The position numbers and the translations under genes were made by a program. Positions 26,524-34,819 of a stretch of DNA of 64,000 bases are shown here, one piece after another (positions within the stretch are counted from its first letter, which is position 1; each line of letters starts with the position of its first letter). The DNA comes from CAZDWZ01 sp964509425 (GTDB lineage Bacteria > Bdellovibrionota_C > UBA2361 > SZUA-149 > CAZDWZ01), in assembly GCA_964509425.1 (NCBI GenBank), contig CAZDWZ010000013.1, forward strand, positions 1 to 64,000, read 5' to 3'. The notes beneath the pieces were generated by a model. It had not been told where the DNA came from. It searched no databases and was given only the letters and a program-made list of their open reading frames with translations.

Positions 26524-26994
26524 TTATTTGTGTGTGACCCTCTTGTTGATCTGCATCCTTTCGAATCTCTGCAGAATCGGTTCAAACGGTGTGGGGGCGC
26601 ATCCGTGTGTTCCGGACTCCCTGTTCCTCCATTCCCTGAGTTTTCGAAGCCAAAAATGTGTGAGAAACGATGCGTCCAGGCTGTTGAACTTTGTGCTCGA
26701 GGGAAGGTCCGCAAAATCGTCTTCGAATTCTGCTGAGAGGAAGAGAAGGAGTTGAGCGATCGCCTCGTCCGAATTGGGGTGAAAATCCGCTTCCGCCTTA
26801 CTTCGAGTTTCTATGCCCATCAGAGTGCGGCCCAGATCGTAGCATTCGTGAGTATTTAATCCTTGAGGAAATCCGAGCATTGCTGCGATCGCCGGGAATC
26901 GAACTCCGACCCGTCTCGCGGAGCTGCTGTCGGAGAACGGTATTGATGACGCTTCTGCTTGTTGAGGAGGATGGGGCGGATTTTTGTGTTTCAT
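26524..26994 (-). CDS. Unknown protein, paralogue of the gene at 35594
   Basis: A 156-residue protein of no known family. Its core shares a pattern with the protein at 35594-36199: RFP.IAA..G.P.GLN.HEC..L, then a Glu/Leu-rich helix (AQLLLFLSAEFEDDF against AELMLVLASEYEHDL), then WL.K.REWR. The conserved His-Glu-Cys could bind a metal or ligand, which is a guess. The start at 26994 has GAGG close upstream. A nearly perfect sigma-54 promoter (27030-27045) precedes it by about 25 bases of leader. It converges on ldhA. Confidence 0.7.
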   Translation of the reverse strand: MKHKNPPHPPQQAEASSIPFSDSSSARRVGVRFPAIAAMLGFPQGLNTHECYDLGRTLMGIETRSKAEADFHPNSDEAIAQLLLFLSAEFEDDFADLPSSTKFNSLDASFLTHFWLRKLREWRNRESGTHGCAPTPFEPILQRFERMQINKRVTHK

Positions 26995-27029
26995 AAGACC
27001 TCGTTTCCACGTGTTCATCTTCCGTTCTT

Positions 27030-27045
27030 AGCAAATGACGTGCCC
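27030..27045 (-). promoter_or_regulatory. Sigma-54 promoter of the unknown paralogue at 26994
   Basis: Minus-strand sequence GGGCACGTCATTTGCT differs from the consensus TGGCACG-N4-TTGCT only at the first base. Transcription should begin near 27018, giving a short leader before the ATG at 26994. Confidence 0.75.
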
Positions 27046-27053
27046 GGTCGGTT

Positions 27054-27069
27054 GGGATCGAGAATTGCT
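27054..27069 (+). promoter_or_regulatory. Sigma-54-type promoter of the P1B ATPase gene
   Basis: GGGATCGAGAATTGCT keeps the GG and GC at exact spacing and TTGCT, with mismatches at consensus positions 1, 4 and 5. It lies back to back with the site at 27030-27045, only eight bases apart. The start of RNA near 27080 leaves a very short leader before the ATG at 27094. Confidence 0.55.
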
Positions 27070-27093
27070 GATTCCTCCTCTGGAGAACAAAAC

Positions 27094-28956
27094 ATGCATG
27101 CTAAATACTCAAGAAAGCTGGCAGTCGGGGCAGGGCTTTGCACGCTCCTGATACTGATTGTGGCCGGGTCCGATCGTTGGTCGCTCCTTCTCAAGATCGT
27201 TCATTACGCTGGCATGGTGGTTCTGGTTCCCCCTCTCATTCGGAAGGCCGCACGGGCAGAGCTGAACTCCGATCTCCTCGCTGGCATATCGATAGTCGTG
27301 GCAGCGGTGCTGGGGGAGCATCTCGCCGGAGCAATCGTCGTTTGCATGCTCACCGGCGGGGAGGCGCTCGAGACCATAGCGTCGGCCCGAGCGACCCGCC
27401 TCTTGAAGGCCCTCGCCGAACGAATGCCGCTGACCGTCGAGCGGCGCTCAGGGACAGAATCCAAGGAAGTGCCGGTCTCCGAAGTCATACCCGGCGACGT
27501 CATCATCCTCCATCCCCACCAAATCTGTCCCGTCGACGGGATCGTTCTCGAGGGGAGCGGACACATGGACGAATCCTTCCTCACCGGAGAATCCTTGCCG
27601 CTCTCGAAAGCCTCTGGCTTGCCTGTGATTTCAGGGGCGATGAACGGTGGGTCAGTACTTGTCGTTCAAGTGACGAAACGATCGGAAGATTCGCGATATT
27701 CCCGCATGAGCCGCGCAATCAAGGACTCGGCCACATCGCGAGTTCCGATGCGTAAGCTCGCCGACTCGCTGGGAACCTGGTTCACGCCGTTTGTTCTCGT
27801 GGTCGCGGTGGCGACTTGGTTGATAACGGGATCGTCGACGCGGTTTCTCTCTGTGCTTGTCGTCGCGACTCCGTGCCCGCTGCTTATTGCTGTTCCGGTT
27901 GCCATACTCGGTGCCATCTCGCTTGCCGCGTCAAGAGGAATCGTGGTTCGTGACCCTCGAGTACTCGAACAGCTTCGAAACTGTAGGACGCTTTTCGTCG
28001 ACAAGACCGGCACGCTCACGCTCGGACGTCCGGAAATTACTGGTGTCGTGCCGATTGAAGGCTTCGAGCCTCGTCGAATTTTGCAGCTCGCGGCGAGTTT
28101 GGAGTTGTATTCGAAGCATCCCCTCAGTTCCGCGGTGCGAGAAAAGGCGAATCAATCGGGTGTTATTGCGCTTGAAGCCCGAAACATCAGCGAGGAGCCG
28201 GGATGCGGACTTGAAGGTGAAGTCGAGAATCACCGCGTCCGAATTGTCTCGAGAAAACATCTTACCTCCGACGAGCTCCGTTCGGTCGAGCACGCCGCAG
28301 GTAATCAAGAGGGGATGGAGACCGTCGTTGTTGTCGACGGGCGAGCAGCCGGGGTGATCCGGTTTCACGATGCGATTCGGCCGGACAGCAAATCCTTCAT
28401 TCGTCATCTGGGGCCGAAGCATGGAATTCGCGAAGTGGTTCTGATCTCGGGAGACAACTCGCTCGAAGTGAAGCATCTCGCCCGTCAGATTGGAGTCGAG
28501 GAGGTCCTTTCGAATCAATCCCCTGAAGAAAAGCTTCGGAGAGTCGTCTCTCAAACTCGGTTGATGCCCACGTTGTACATTGGAGACGGAATCAATGACG
28601 CACCATCTCTTCTTGCGGCGACCGTGGGGATAGCGCTTGGTACGCGGCATGAGATCACTTCCGAAGCGGCAGGTGTCGTCATTCTCGACGGATCGCTCTC
28701 GAAAGTGGACGAATTATTTCATATTTCTGAACGGCTTCGACGCGTTGTCCTTCAAAGCGCCCTTGGCGGAATGATGCTCAGCGTGTTCGCGATTGGATTC
28801 GCTGCGCTCGGTATGATGAGTCCTGCTGCGGGTGCGCTCATTCAGGAAGCAATCGATCTCTGGGCGGTGTTGAATGCGCTTCGCACCGCACGCGCACCGG
28901 CTATCCGCACGGATATGGACGCTCCGGGTGGTCCGTTACAGACCGGTTCTACATGA
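27094..28956 (+). CDS. P1B-type metal-transporting ATPase with TPCP motif
   Basis: This 620-residue pump has no N-terminal metal-binding domain. It shows about six to eight membrane segments, actuator LTGES (about 164-168), a transmembrane TPCP motif (259-262) in place of CPC, phosphorylation site DKTGTLT (Asp303) and the hinge GDGINDAPSL. The TPCP variant makes the ion uncertain; copper is not assumed. Similar pumps sit in Usp-rich stress clusters of other bacteria. The ATG at 27094 follows GGAG by nine bases, and the longer reading from 26959 overlaps the divergent gene. Its 3' end overlaps the convergent enzyme gene by eight bases. Confidence 0.9.
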   Translation: MHAKYSRKLAVGAGLCTLLILIVAGSDRWSLLLKIVHYAGMVVLVPPLIRKAARAELNSDLLAGISIVVAAVLGEHLAGAIVVCMLTGGEALETIASARATRLLKALAERMPLTVERRSGTESKEVPVSEVIPGDVIILHPHQICPVDGIVLEGSGHMDESFLTGESLPLSKASGLPVISGAMNGGSVLVVQVTKRSEDSRYSRMSRAIKDSATSRVPMRKLADSLGTWFTPFVLVVAVATWLITGSSTRFLSVLVVATPCPLLIAVPVAILGAISLAASRGIVVRDPRVLEQLRNCRTLFVDKTGTLTLGRPEITGVVPIEGFEPRRILQLAASLELYSKHPLSSAVREKANQSGVIALEARNISEEPGCGLEGEVENHRVRIVSRKHLTSDELRSVEHAAGNQEGMETVVVVDGRAAGVIRFHDAIRPDSKSFIRHLGPKHGIREVVLISGDNSLEVKHLARQIGVEEVLSNQSPEEKLRRVVSQTRLMPTLYIGDGINDAPSLLAATVGIALGTRHEITSEAAGVVILDGSLSKVDELFHISERLRRVVLQSALGGMMLSVFAIGFAALGMMSPAAGALIQEAIDLWAVLNALRTARAPAIRTDMDAPGGPLQTGST

Positions 28957-30163
28957 GTCTTGTGTAATCGGCGAAAATCTCCGAGGCCGGAGGGAGGCGA
29001 TACAAACCGTCTTCGCCTACCGTCAAAGTGTCTTTGAGTCGGAACACGTTGTGCCCGCAGGTGTAGCATTGGTGCCGCATGAAATGATGGCAGATACACA
29101 TCTTTGACTCAACAATTTGCTTTTCCCCGTCGGGACCTATCGGTGTCGCAGAATACGCCTCTCGGTAACTACATTTCCCGTGAGCGTCGAGCATGTATCC
29201 AAGCGCTTCGCAGTTCGGGCGCACATTGGATTTGAGACAGGGGCTGCCTGAGAGCATCCGCATCGGATATCCTGTAGGCGAGACGAGGTTGACGACGACT
29301 TCTTCCTCCTTTGCTTTGGCATAAGTCTGCTTCACGTCTGGCGGCAATCCGCACTCTTCGGACACCACGAATCGCGTCGCGACTTGAACTGCGGCGGCTC
29401 CCCGATCGAGATAGGAGATGGCATCTTCGGAAGTGAAGATACCACCTGCCGGAATGATGGGGATCTGGAGTCCACTGTCGGTAAGGAGTGTTTGCACTTC
29501 AGTAAAAATGGCATCGAGGGTGAATTCCCGCCAATCCATTCCAAAACCCAAATGCCCGCCGGCGAGGGGACCCTCCACGACTACATAATCCGGAAGTCGG
29601 TCGGATTTTTTTGCGCTGCGCAGAAAAATTTTCAACGCTCTCGCCGAGGAAACGATGATTCCGAGAGCCACGTCTCGGAGACGTTCGTGGTTTTCAATCA
29701 GTTCTAATGTTCCAAGATGAAGTCCAGCGGAGAGAGTAATTCCGTCGACTCCTGCGTCGAGAGCACCCTCTAATCGAGCCTTCAAGGTCGGTTTGGGATC
29801 TCCCATGGTTAGCTTCTCCATGACGTTGATGAATATGGCTCCATCCTGCGGCCGCTTCTGCTCCATCGTTCGCGAAACTTGTAGTCGCTGAGCGGCATAC
29901 ACGTCGGATGGATCCCACTTTGCGTCTGAAGTGTTCGCGTCGGGCGAAGGTTTCCCGAATTTCTTCGACTTTGAAGCTTGGAAATGCGTCCGGTATCGTT
30001 TGTCCGCAACGTAAGGGCCCATCGCATCAGAAATATGGCCAATCCCTCCCAGCCTGGCGATCTGAACGGCAAGCTCTGAGGTGGAAATGTCGACGCCCAT
30101 GCCTCCGGTGATAAGAGGCGCACAAGTTCTCCCGTTGATGGTAAATCGCCGTTTGGTCCGCAT
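28949..30163 (-). CDS. Nitronate monooxygenase-like flavoprotein with cysteine-rich tail
   Basis: This 404-residue protein has the FMN-binding TIM-barrel of the nitronate monooxygenase/FabK family: PLITGGMGVDIS at the N-terminus, VEGPLAGGHLGF in the middle and IPAGGIFTSEDAISYLDRGAAAVQ with ATRF for phosphate binding. Beyond the usual end, about 90 residues carry a cluster CICHHFMRHQCYTCGHNVF that could bind a metal or Fe-S centre. The substrate is unknown; family members oxidise nitronates or reduce enoyl-ACP. A sigma-54-type site (30223-30238) lies upstream. It overlaps the P-type ATPase end by eight bases on the opposite strand. Confidence 0.85.
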   Translation of the reverse strand: MRTKRRFTINGRTCAPLITGGMGVDISTSELAVQIARLGGIGHISDAMGPYVADKRYRTHFQASKSKKFGKPSPDANTSDAKWDPSDVYAAQRLQVSRTMEQKRPQDGAIFINVMEKLTMGDPKPTLKARLEGALDAGVDGITLSAGLHLGTLELIENHERLRDVALGIIVSSARALKIFLRSAKKSDRLPDYVVVEGPLAGGHLGFGMDWREFTLDAIFTEVQTLLTDSGLQIPIIPAGGIFTSEDAISYLDRGAAAVQVATRFVVSEECGLPPDVKQTYAKAKEEEVVVNLVSPTGYPMRMLSGSPCLKSNVRPNCEALGYMLDAHGKCSYREAYSATPIGPDGEKQIVESKMCICHHFMRHQCYTCGHNVFRLKDTLTVGEDGLYRLPPASEIFADYTRLM

Positions 30164-30222
30164 GGCAGGTTCTCCTGAGTTGCCTGATGAATCGATTTTT
30201 TGAGCTGTATAATTGCTTCTTC

Positions 30223-30238
30223 AGCAAATTTTGTTCCC
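30223..30238 (-). promoter_or_regulatory. Sigma-54 promoter of the nitronate monooxygenase-like gene
   Basis: Minus-strand GGGAACAAAATTTGCT matches the sigma-54 consensus except at positions 1 and 4, with GG and GC at exact spacing. RNA would start near 30211, about 48 bases before the ATG at 30163. Confidence 0.65.
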
Positions 30239-30256
30239 GGTTGCGGGACGGAGAGT

Positions 30257-30272
30257 GGGCATACGGATTGCT
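30257..30272 (+). promoter_or_regulatory. Sigma-54 promoter of the single-domain Usp gene
   Basis: GGGCATACGGATTGCT keeps GG and GC at exact spacing and TTGCT, differing at positions 1 and 6. It is divergent from the site at 30223-30238 with 18 bases between them. RNA would start near 30283, about 30 bases before the ATG. Confidence 0.65.
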
Positions 30273-30313
30273 GATTGCTGGATGAACGCTTGCAGAGAAC
30301 AGAAGGAGAACCC

Positions 30314-30778
30314 ATGCACTACAAGCACATTCTCGTAACCACAGATTTCTCCGAATATTCGAAAGGGAGCTTTGATTACGCCGCTTATCAGGCAAAGATG
30401 GAAGGATGCAAAATCACCCTCATGCACGTGCACTCTTACGTCCCGATGACCGACGATTCTTCTTATTTAGGCATCTATGATCAGATGAAATCAGAGATCC
30501 TCGCGGATTCTGAGAAGAGACTGAAGAAGCTTGCGGAAGAATGCTTCCATGGAGTGAAAGTGTCGACGGTTGTTCAATCCACATCGACTTCGATCGCGGG
30601 TGAAATCGTGGATTTTGCCAAGCAGAATGAGTGTGACCTGATTATCATGTCGAGTCATGGCCGAGGCGCGATTTTGTCCGTGCTCCTCGGGAGTACTATT
30701 CAAAACGTGCTGAGAATTGCTCCTTGTCCGGTGCTCGTTGTGCCGGTGGCGATTGACCAGAGATGGAAAGATGATTGA
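30314..30778 (+). CDS. Universal stress protein, single domain
   Basis: A 154-residue Usp protein starting HYKHILVTTDFSEYSKGSF, with the nucleotide-binding signature SSHGRGAILSVLLGS and the final strand CPVLVVPV. It should be cytoplasmic and act as an ATP- or AMP-binding dimer in stress survival. The ATG at 30314 is chosen because AGGAG lies at a proper distance and the domain starts there. It has its own sigma-54-type promoter and is convergent with rpoN, with a GC-rich inverted repeat (CTCGGCT/AGCCGAG) in the short gap. Confidence 0.92.
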   Translation: MHYKHILVTTDFSEYSKGSFDYAAYQAKMEGCKITLMHVHSYVPMTDDSSYLGIYDQMKSEILADSEKRLKKLAEECFHGVKVSTVVQSTSTSIAGEIVDFAKQNECDLIIMSSHGRGAILSVLLGSTIQNVLRIAPCPVLVVPVAIDQRWKDD

Positions 30779-30831
30779 TTGATTTATCCGGGTCTGCGTC
30801 GGCGTGCGCAGGCTCGGCTTCGCCGGGCGAC

Positions 30832-32154
30832 TCAGCCGAGGGCGGCCGCATACTCACGCCGAATCGAGGCGGAGGGTATGCGGAGCTGCTCTCGATATTT
30901 GGTTACCGTTCGGCGAGCGATTTTCACCGCGCTTTGCTTGAGCAGGTCGGCGAGCGCATAGTCGCTGAGTGGATTTGAATGGTCTTCGCGAGCAATCATG
31001 TTTCGAATCGCCTCCTTCACAAGCTTCGAAGAGACATCGGCTGAGCGCTTCTTCAGGCGTGCACCGAAGAAATATTTAAATTCGAAAGTGCCGCGAGGAG
31101 TTTGGATATATTTGTGAGAGATCGCTCGGCTCACCGTTGACTCATGCAGTCCCACAGAGGCGGCAATGTCGGCGAGGTGAAGGGGTTTAAGATGCTCAAT
31201 GCCGCGTTCGAGAAATTCATATTCAAGTTCAATGATGCAACGAGCGATACGGAGGAGCGTGTGGTTCCGCTGCTGAACGCACCGAAGCAGCCAGCTCCCG
31301 GATCGAAGTTGAGAACGAACGTATTTCGATTCCGGCGACTTGTATGAGTTGTTCGAGGCGGATTCGGTGAAACTCTTGTTGAGTCTGAGAGTTGGCGTGC
31401 CGAACGTGTTTACGAAAGGAATATACTCACCATTTTGATACCGCACGATGACCTCCGGTATCATGTCAGAATTTCGGTCGGTTTCGAAACTTTGTCCGGG
31501 ATATGGCGAAAGAATGCGAAGAGCTTGGACCGCCGACGCGATCTGTTTCACGGATACCCTTTCAAGTTTCGAGATCTCGGTAAAACGTGTTTCGGCGAGA
31601 AGTGCTCCGCGATCCCTGAGAATCCGGACTTCGAGCGACTCTTCTTCGAAATGAAGTCGGGCCTGAAAGAGTAAACATTCTTCGAGGCTTCTGGCTCCAC
31701 AGCCGTGAGGTTCGAGGGACATGAAGTCACCCCGAAGGTTCTCGATTTCAGAGACATCGAGACCCGATGCCTTCGCGATCGCTTCATCATCGAGCATAAG
31801 ATATCCGCGTTCGTCGAGATTTCCTAAGATGACAAACGCGGCTTTCTTTTCTCTCGCCGAAAGTTCGAGGACGAGAAGTTGCTGAAGCAACTGTTCCCGA
31901 AGCGAGACGCCGGAGACGGCAATCTCGTTCATCGATTCGTAGCCCTTCATCGAGCCCATGTTAGAAGCGATGAAGGGGTCGTCGTCGGGATCGGTCTCGT
32001 CCTCGGTCTCTAATGCGGGATTCGACTGAAGCTCCTCCGCGAGGAGTGTCGCAAGCTCGGCGTGACCAAGTTGCAACACCTGAAGTGACTGCTGGAGCGC
32101 GGGGCTGAGTTGCTGCTTTTGCGAATGCTCGAGCGCTAATCCGGTAATTTGCAT
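30832..32154 (-). CDS. rpoN: RNA polymerase sigma-54 factor RpoN
   Basis: This 440-residue sigma-54 factor has all three regions: the glutamine-rich activator-interacting N-terminus (LALEHSQKQQLSPALQQSLQ), an acidic linker (about 50-62), the core-binding and helix-turn-helix regions (DIAASVGLHESTVSRAIS), and near the C-terminus the RpoN box ARRTVTKYRE (about 413-422), which reads the -24 element. It directs polymerase to GG/GC promoters that need an AAA+ activator. It follows the NtrC-type regulator gene by 73 bases, and a perfect sigma-54 promoter lies in that gap, so it is probably autoregulated. Confidence 0.97.
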   Translation of the reverse strand: MQITGLALEHSQKQQLSPALQQSLQVLQLGHAELATLLAEELQSNPALETEDETDPDDDPFIASNMGSMKGYESMNEIAVSGVSLREQLLQQLLVLELSAREKKAAFVILGNLDERGYLMLDDEAIAKASGLDVSEIENLRGDFMSLEPHGCGARSLEECLLFQARLHFEEESLEVRILRDRGALLAETRFTEISKLERVSVKQIASAVQALRILSPYPGQSFETDRNSDMIPEVIVRYQNGEYIPFVNTFGTPTLRLNKSFTESASNNSYKSPESKYVRSQLRSGSWLLRCVQQRNHTLLRIARCIIELEYEFLERGIEHLKPLHLADIAASVGLHESTVSRAISHKYIQTPRGTFEFKYFFGARLKKRSADVSSKLVKEAIRNMIAREDHSNPLSDYALADLLKQSAVKIARRTVTKYREQLRIPSASIRREYAAALG

Positions 32155-32194
32155 GGTAAACCTCTCGAAGAGTTCATGTCTGAACCTCTAGAGG

Positions 32195-32210
32195 GGCAAG
32201 AATCGTGCCA
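32195..32210 (-). promoter_or_regulatory. Sigma-54 promoter directly upstream of rpoN
   Basis: On the minus strand TGGCACGATTCTTGCC matches the consensus TGGCACG-N4-TTGC at every defined base. RNA would start near 32185, about 30 bases before the rpoN ATG. GTTAAC (32243-32248) and GTTAAG (32264-32269) lie further upstream in the end of the regulator gene. Confidence 0.85.
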
Positions 32211-32227
32211 GCGGTAAGTGGCTGAAC

Positions 32228-33694
32228 TCATTCCAAGCCTTCGTTAACATCAATCCGGAGACTGTTAAGTTTCTTCCAAAGGGTAACGCGGCTGTACCCC
32301 AAGAGCTCGGCCGCCTTGCTCCGGTTCCCGCCTGATTCCCGGATTGCGGCGAGAATTTTCTCCCGCTCGTCCTCGACTTTGGGAAGCTGAAGCTCGGGGG
32401 TGGGAGTCGGTGTTCTCGTGGGGGAAACCACCGCTGGCTGTTCTGCGCCGCATTCGCGGATTTCTTTCGGCAGATGTTGGAGGGCGATGAAACCGTCGGT
32501 CAGCACGAAGGCCCGTCGCATGACATTTTCCAACTCACGGACATTTCCCGGCCAGGTGTAGCGAAGCAGTGCGACCCGTGCGTCGTCGTGAATCGTCGTA
32601 ATCTTCTTTTTGAACATTTGGTTGAATAGCAGTCTGAAATGCTCGACGAGGCGAAGCACATCGTTCTCACGCTCTCGGAGCGGCGGAACTTCTATTGGAA
32701 ATACGTGAATACGATAGAAGAAGTCCTCTCTGATCTTTCCTTGGGCAACGAGTTCCTTCAAGTTCCGGTTCGTCGCCGTAATCACCCTGATATCGGCTTG
32801 CCTCACGACGGTTTCTCCGACCCGGCAGTACTCGCGGTTCTGAAGGACGCGAAGCAGTTTGACTTGAATGTCCTGTGAGATGTCGCCGATCTCGTCCAAG
32901 AATAGGGTTCCGCCTTGCGCCCGTTCCAGGAAACCCTCTTGATCTTTGTTCGCTCCGGTAAACGACCCTTTCGTGTGCCCAAAAAGCGAACTCTCGAGAA
33001 GTGTCTGCGGAATCGCGGAACAATTGAGCTTCACGAATGGTTTGGATTTCCGAGAGCTCAGCCGGTGGACGGCATCGGCGATGAGTTCTTTTCCGGTGCC
33101 GTTCTCTCCGTAAATATGAACCGAAACGTCTGTATTCGCCACGAGCTCGACGTTGTGCAGGAGTTCCAACATCGATGCAGATTCACAAATGATTCCAGAG
33201 AGCTCCTCTTTTACGCGGACGGAGGAGGCGAGTTCGGATAGTTCGTTTGGACTTTTTGGAGCGCCGCTGTTTCCCTCGTCGAGAACTTCCGGGTGCTCAG
33301 CGAGAAAAGAATCCCGCATCGTCCGCGATCGATTCAAGGCGAGTTCGATCGTCGTATACAACTGTCGTTCGTCAAATGGTTTGAGGAGATAACCGGCCGG
33401 TTCTGTCGAGGCGGCTCGTTCAAGAGTCGCCTCGTCAGAATGTGCAGTGAGGTATATCACCGGAATCTGTTGCCGCTCCTGGATGAGCGCGGCGGTTGCG
33501 ATACCGTCGGTGTCTCCTTTGAGACGAATGTCCATCAAGACGAGGTCCGGCGATGAAGACTCGGCGGCTTCGAGAGCGTCCGGACTGGAATCTGCGATCC
33601 CGCACACTGAATACCCGAGCTTTTTCAGACTCACGGCGATGTCTTGAGCGACGATGAATTTGTCTTCGACAATCAGGATTTTTGCCTTGCTCAT
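32228..33694 (-). CDS. NtrC-type sigma-54-dependent response regulator
   Basis: A 488-residue regulator with a receiver domain (1-120; phosphorylation site Asp55 in LVLMDIRL), a linker, an AAA+ domain (about 165-395) with Walker A GENGTGKE (196-203), the sigma-54 contact loop GSFTGA (243-248, Ser for the common Ala), Walker B GGTLFLDEIG (261-270), and a Fis-type helix-turn-helix at the C-terminus (NRSKAAELLGYSRVTLWKKL). A Thr-Pro repeat (TPTPTP) lies in the linker before it. It should activate the sigma-54 promoters in this window. It follows the kinase gene by five bases and precedes rpoN, so the three form a signalling operon. Confidence 0.95.
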   Translation of the reverse strand: MSKAKILIVEDKFIVAQDIAVSLKKLGYSVCGIADSSPDALEAAESSSPDLVLMDIRLKGDTDGIATAALIQERQQIPVIYLTAHSDEATLERAASTEPAGYLLKPFDERQLYTTIELALNRSRTMRDSFLAEHPEVLDEGNSGAPKSPNELSELASSVRVKEELSGIICESASMLELLHNVELVANTDVSVHIYGENGTGKELIADAVHRLSSRKSKPFVKLNCSAIPQTLLESSLFGHTKGSFTGANKDQEGFLERAQGGTLFLDEIGDISQDIQVKLLRVLQNREYCRVGETVVRQADIRVITATNRNLKELVAQGKIREDFFYRIHVFPIEVPPLRERENDVLRLVEHFRLLFNQMFKKKITTIHDDARVALLRYTWPGNVRELENVMRRAFVLTDGFIALQHLPKEIRECGAEQPAVVSPTRTPTPTPELQLPKVEDEREKILAAIRESGGNRSKAAELLGYSRVTLWKKLNSLRIDVNEGLE

Positions 33695-33699
33695 ACTTT

Positions 33700-34737
33700 T
33701 TACTTTGCAAAACTGACGGTCATCACGGTTCCTTCTCGAGACGCGATCTCAAAACGACCGTCAAGCTCCTTGGCCAAGCCCTCCACGAGAGTCAGGCCAA
33801 GCGATTTGCCCGAGCCCTTTGCGAATCCAGCGGGAAGACCGACTCCGTCGTCTTTGATGACAAGCTGGAGTTCGTCGCCGTGTTCTCCAAGCGAAATGGA
33901 GAGCTTTCCCTCCGAACGACCGGCGAAAGCATATTTGATTGCGTTGGACACGAGCTCATTGACAATGAGGCCGCAGTTTACCACCTTGTCTATATTGAGC
34001 ACGATACTTGGAACATTGAGCTCTACCGAAATTCGATCTCGATCTACGCCAAACGTGTGAAAGATATCCTCCAGAAGGCCCAGGACGTAGTCACGAAAAT
34101 CTACTTGTTCGAGGTTCTTCGATTCATAAAGACGCTCGTGGACGAGTGCTATCGACCTGATGCGTGATCGCGAATCGTCAAATATCTGCCGTGTTTTTAC
34201 GTCTTCGATTGCGTCCGCCTGAAGATTAAGAATACTTGAAATGATCTGCAGATTATTTTTTACGCGATGGTGGATCTCCTTCAATAGCACCTCCTTCTCT
34301 CGTAGAGATGCTCGGATTCTTTCTTCAGCCCGTTTTCGTTCCGTCACGTCGCGTATCGCGCTGATCGCGAACTGACCATCCTCGGTGTAAAGGGGGCTCA
34401 GACTCACTTCGACGGGGAATTCCTCACCATTCTTCCTTTGTCCTGAGAGCTCCAGTGCAGAGCCCATCGGGCGCACGCTCGGTTCACGAAAATATTGCAT
34501 CCGCCTTCCAACGTGGCTCTTTTGATGTCTCGCGGGCAGCAGCATTTCGAGCTCACCCCCGACGAGTTCGGACCTGGTCCAACCAAAGATCTTTTCGGCC
34601 TGCGAATTTGCAAGCACTATTCGACCCCGGTCGTCGACGATAATGATCGCGTCCGGTGCGGACTCAAGCAGCTCTTTGAATAGACCTTCGCCTTTCAACA
34701 CTCGGATAGCCTCCTCGGAACAATACGAGCCAAACAT
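33700..34737 (-). CDS. PAS-domain sensor histidine kinase (HisKA_2/HWE type)
   Basis: A soluble kinase of 345 residues. A PAS domain (about 18-130; FKELLESAPDAIIIVDD) is followed by a dimerisation/phosphotransfer helix of the HisKA_2 class with EIHHRVKNNLQ (His156/157), and a HATPase domain with the N-box NELVSNAIKYAF and the G1 box DDGVGLP. No membrane segment is present, so it senses a cytoplasmic signal, perhaps redox or oxygen through PAS, though no haem ligand can be identified. I set the start at the ATG at 34737; an upstream GTG at 34776 lacks a ribosome site. It should phosphorylate the adjacent regulator. Confidence 0.9.
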   Translation of the reverse strand: MFGSYCSEEAIRVLKGEGLFKELLESAPDAIIIVDDRGRIVLANSQAEKIFGWTRSELVGGELEMLLPARHQKSHVGRRMQYFREPSVRPMGSALELSGQRKNGEEFPVEVSLSPLYTEDGQFAISAIRDVTERKRAEERIRASLREKEVLLKEIHHRVKNNLQIISSILNLQADAIEDVKTRQIFDDSRSRIRSIALVHERLYESKNLEQVDFRDYVLGLLEDIFHTFGVDRDRISVELNVPSIVLNIDKVVNCGLIVNELVSNAIKYAFAGRSEGKLSISLGEHGDELQLVIKDDGVGLPAGFAKGSGKSLGLTLVEGLAKELDGRFEIASREGTVMTVSFAK

Positions 34738-34768
34738 AGTTCCGGATTGTCCGGGTGTAAACGGCTTC

Positions 34769-34784
34769 GGGCACACCGATTGCT
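34769..34784 (+). promoter_or_regulatory. Sigma-54 promoter of the phosphoribosyltransferase-like gene
   Basis: GGGCACACCGATTGCT differs from consensus only at the first base. RNA would start near 34795, just ahead of the GGAGG at 34809-34813. That supports the TTG start at 34820. Confidence 0.75.
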
Positions 34785-34819
34785 GCTCTTGTAGCTAGCC
34801 AGAAGCATGGAGGTTTTGT

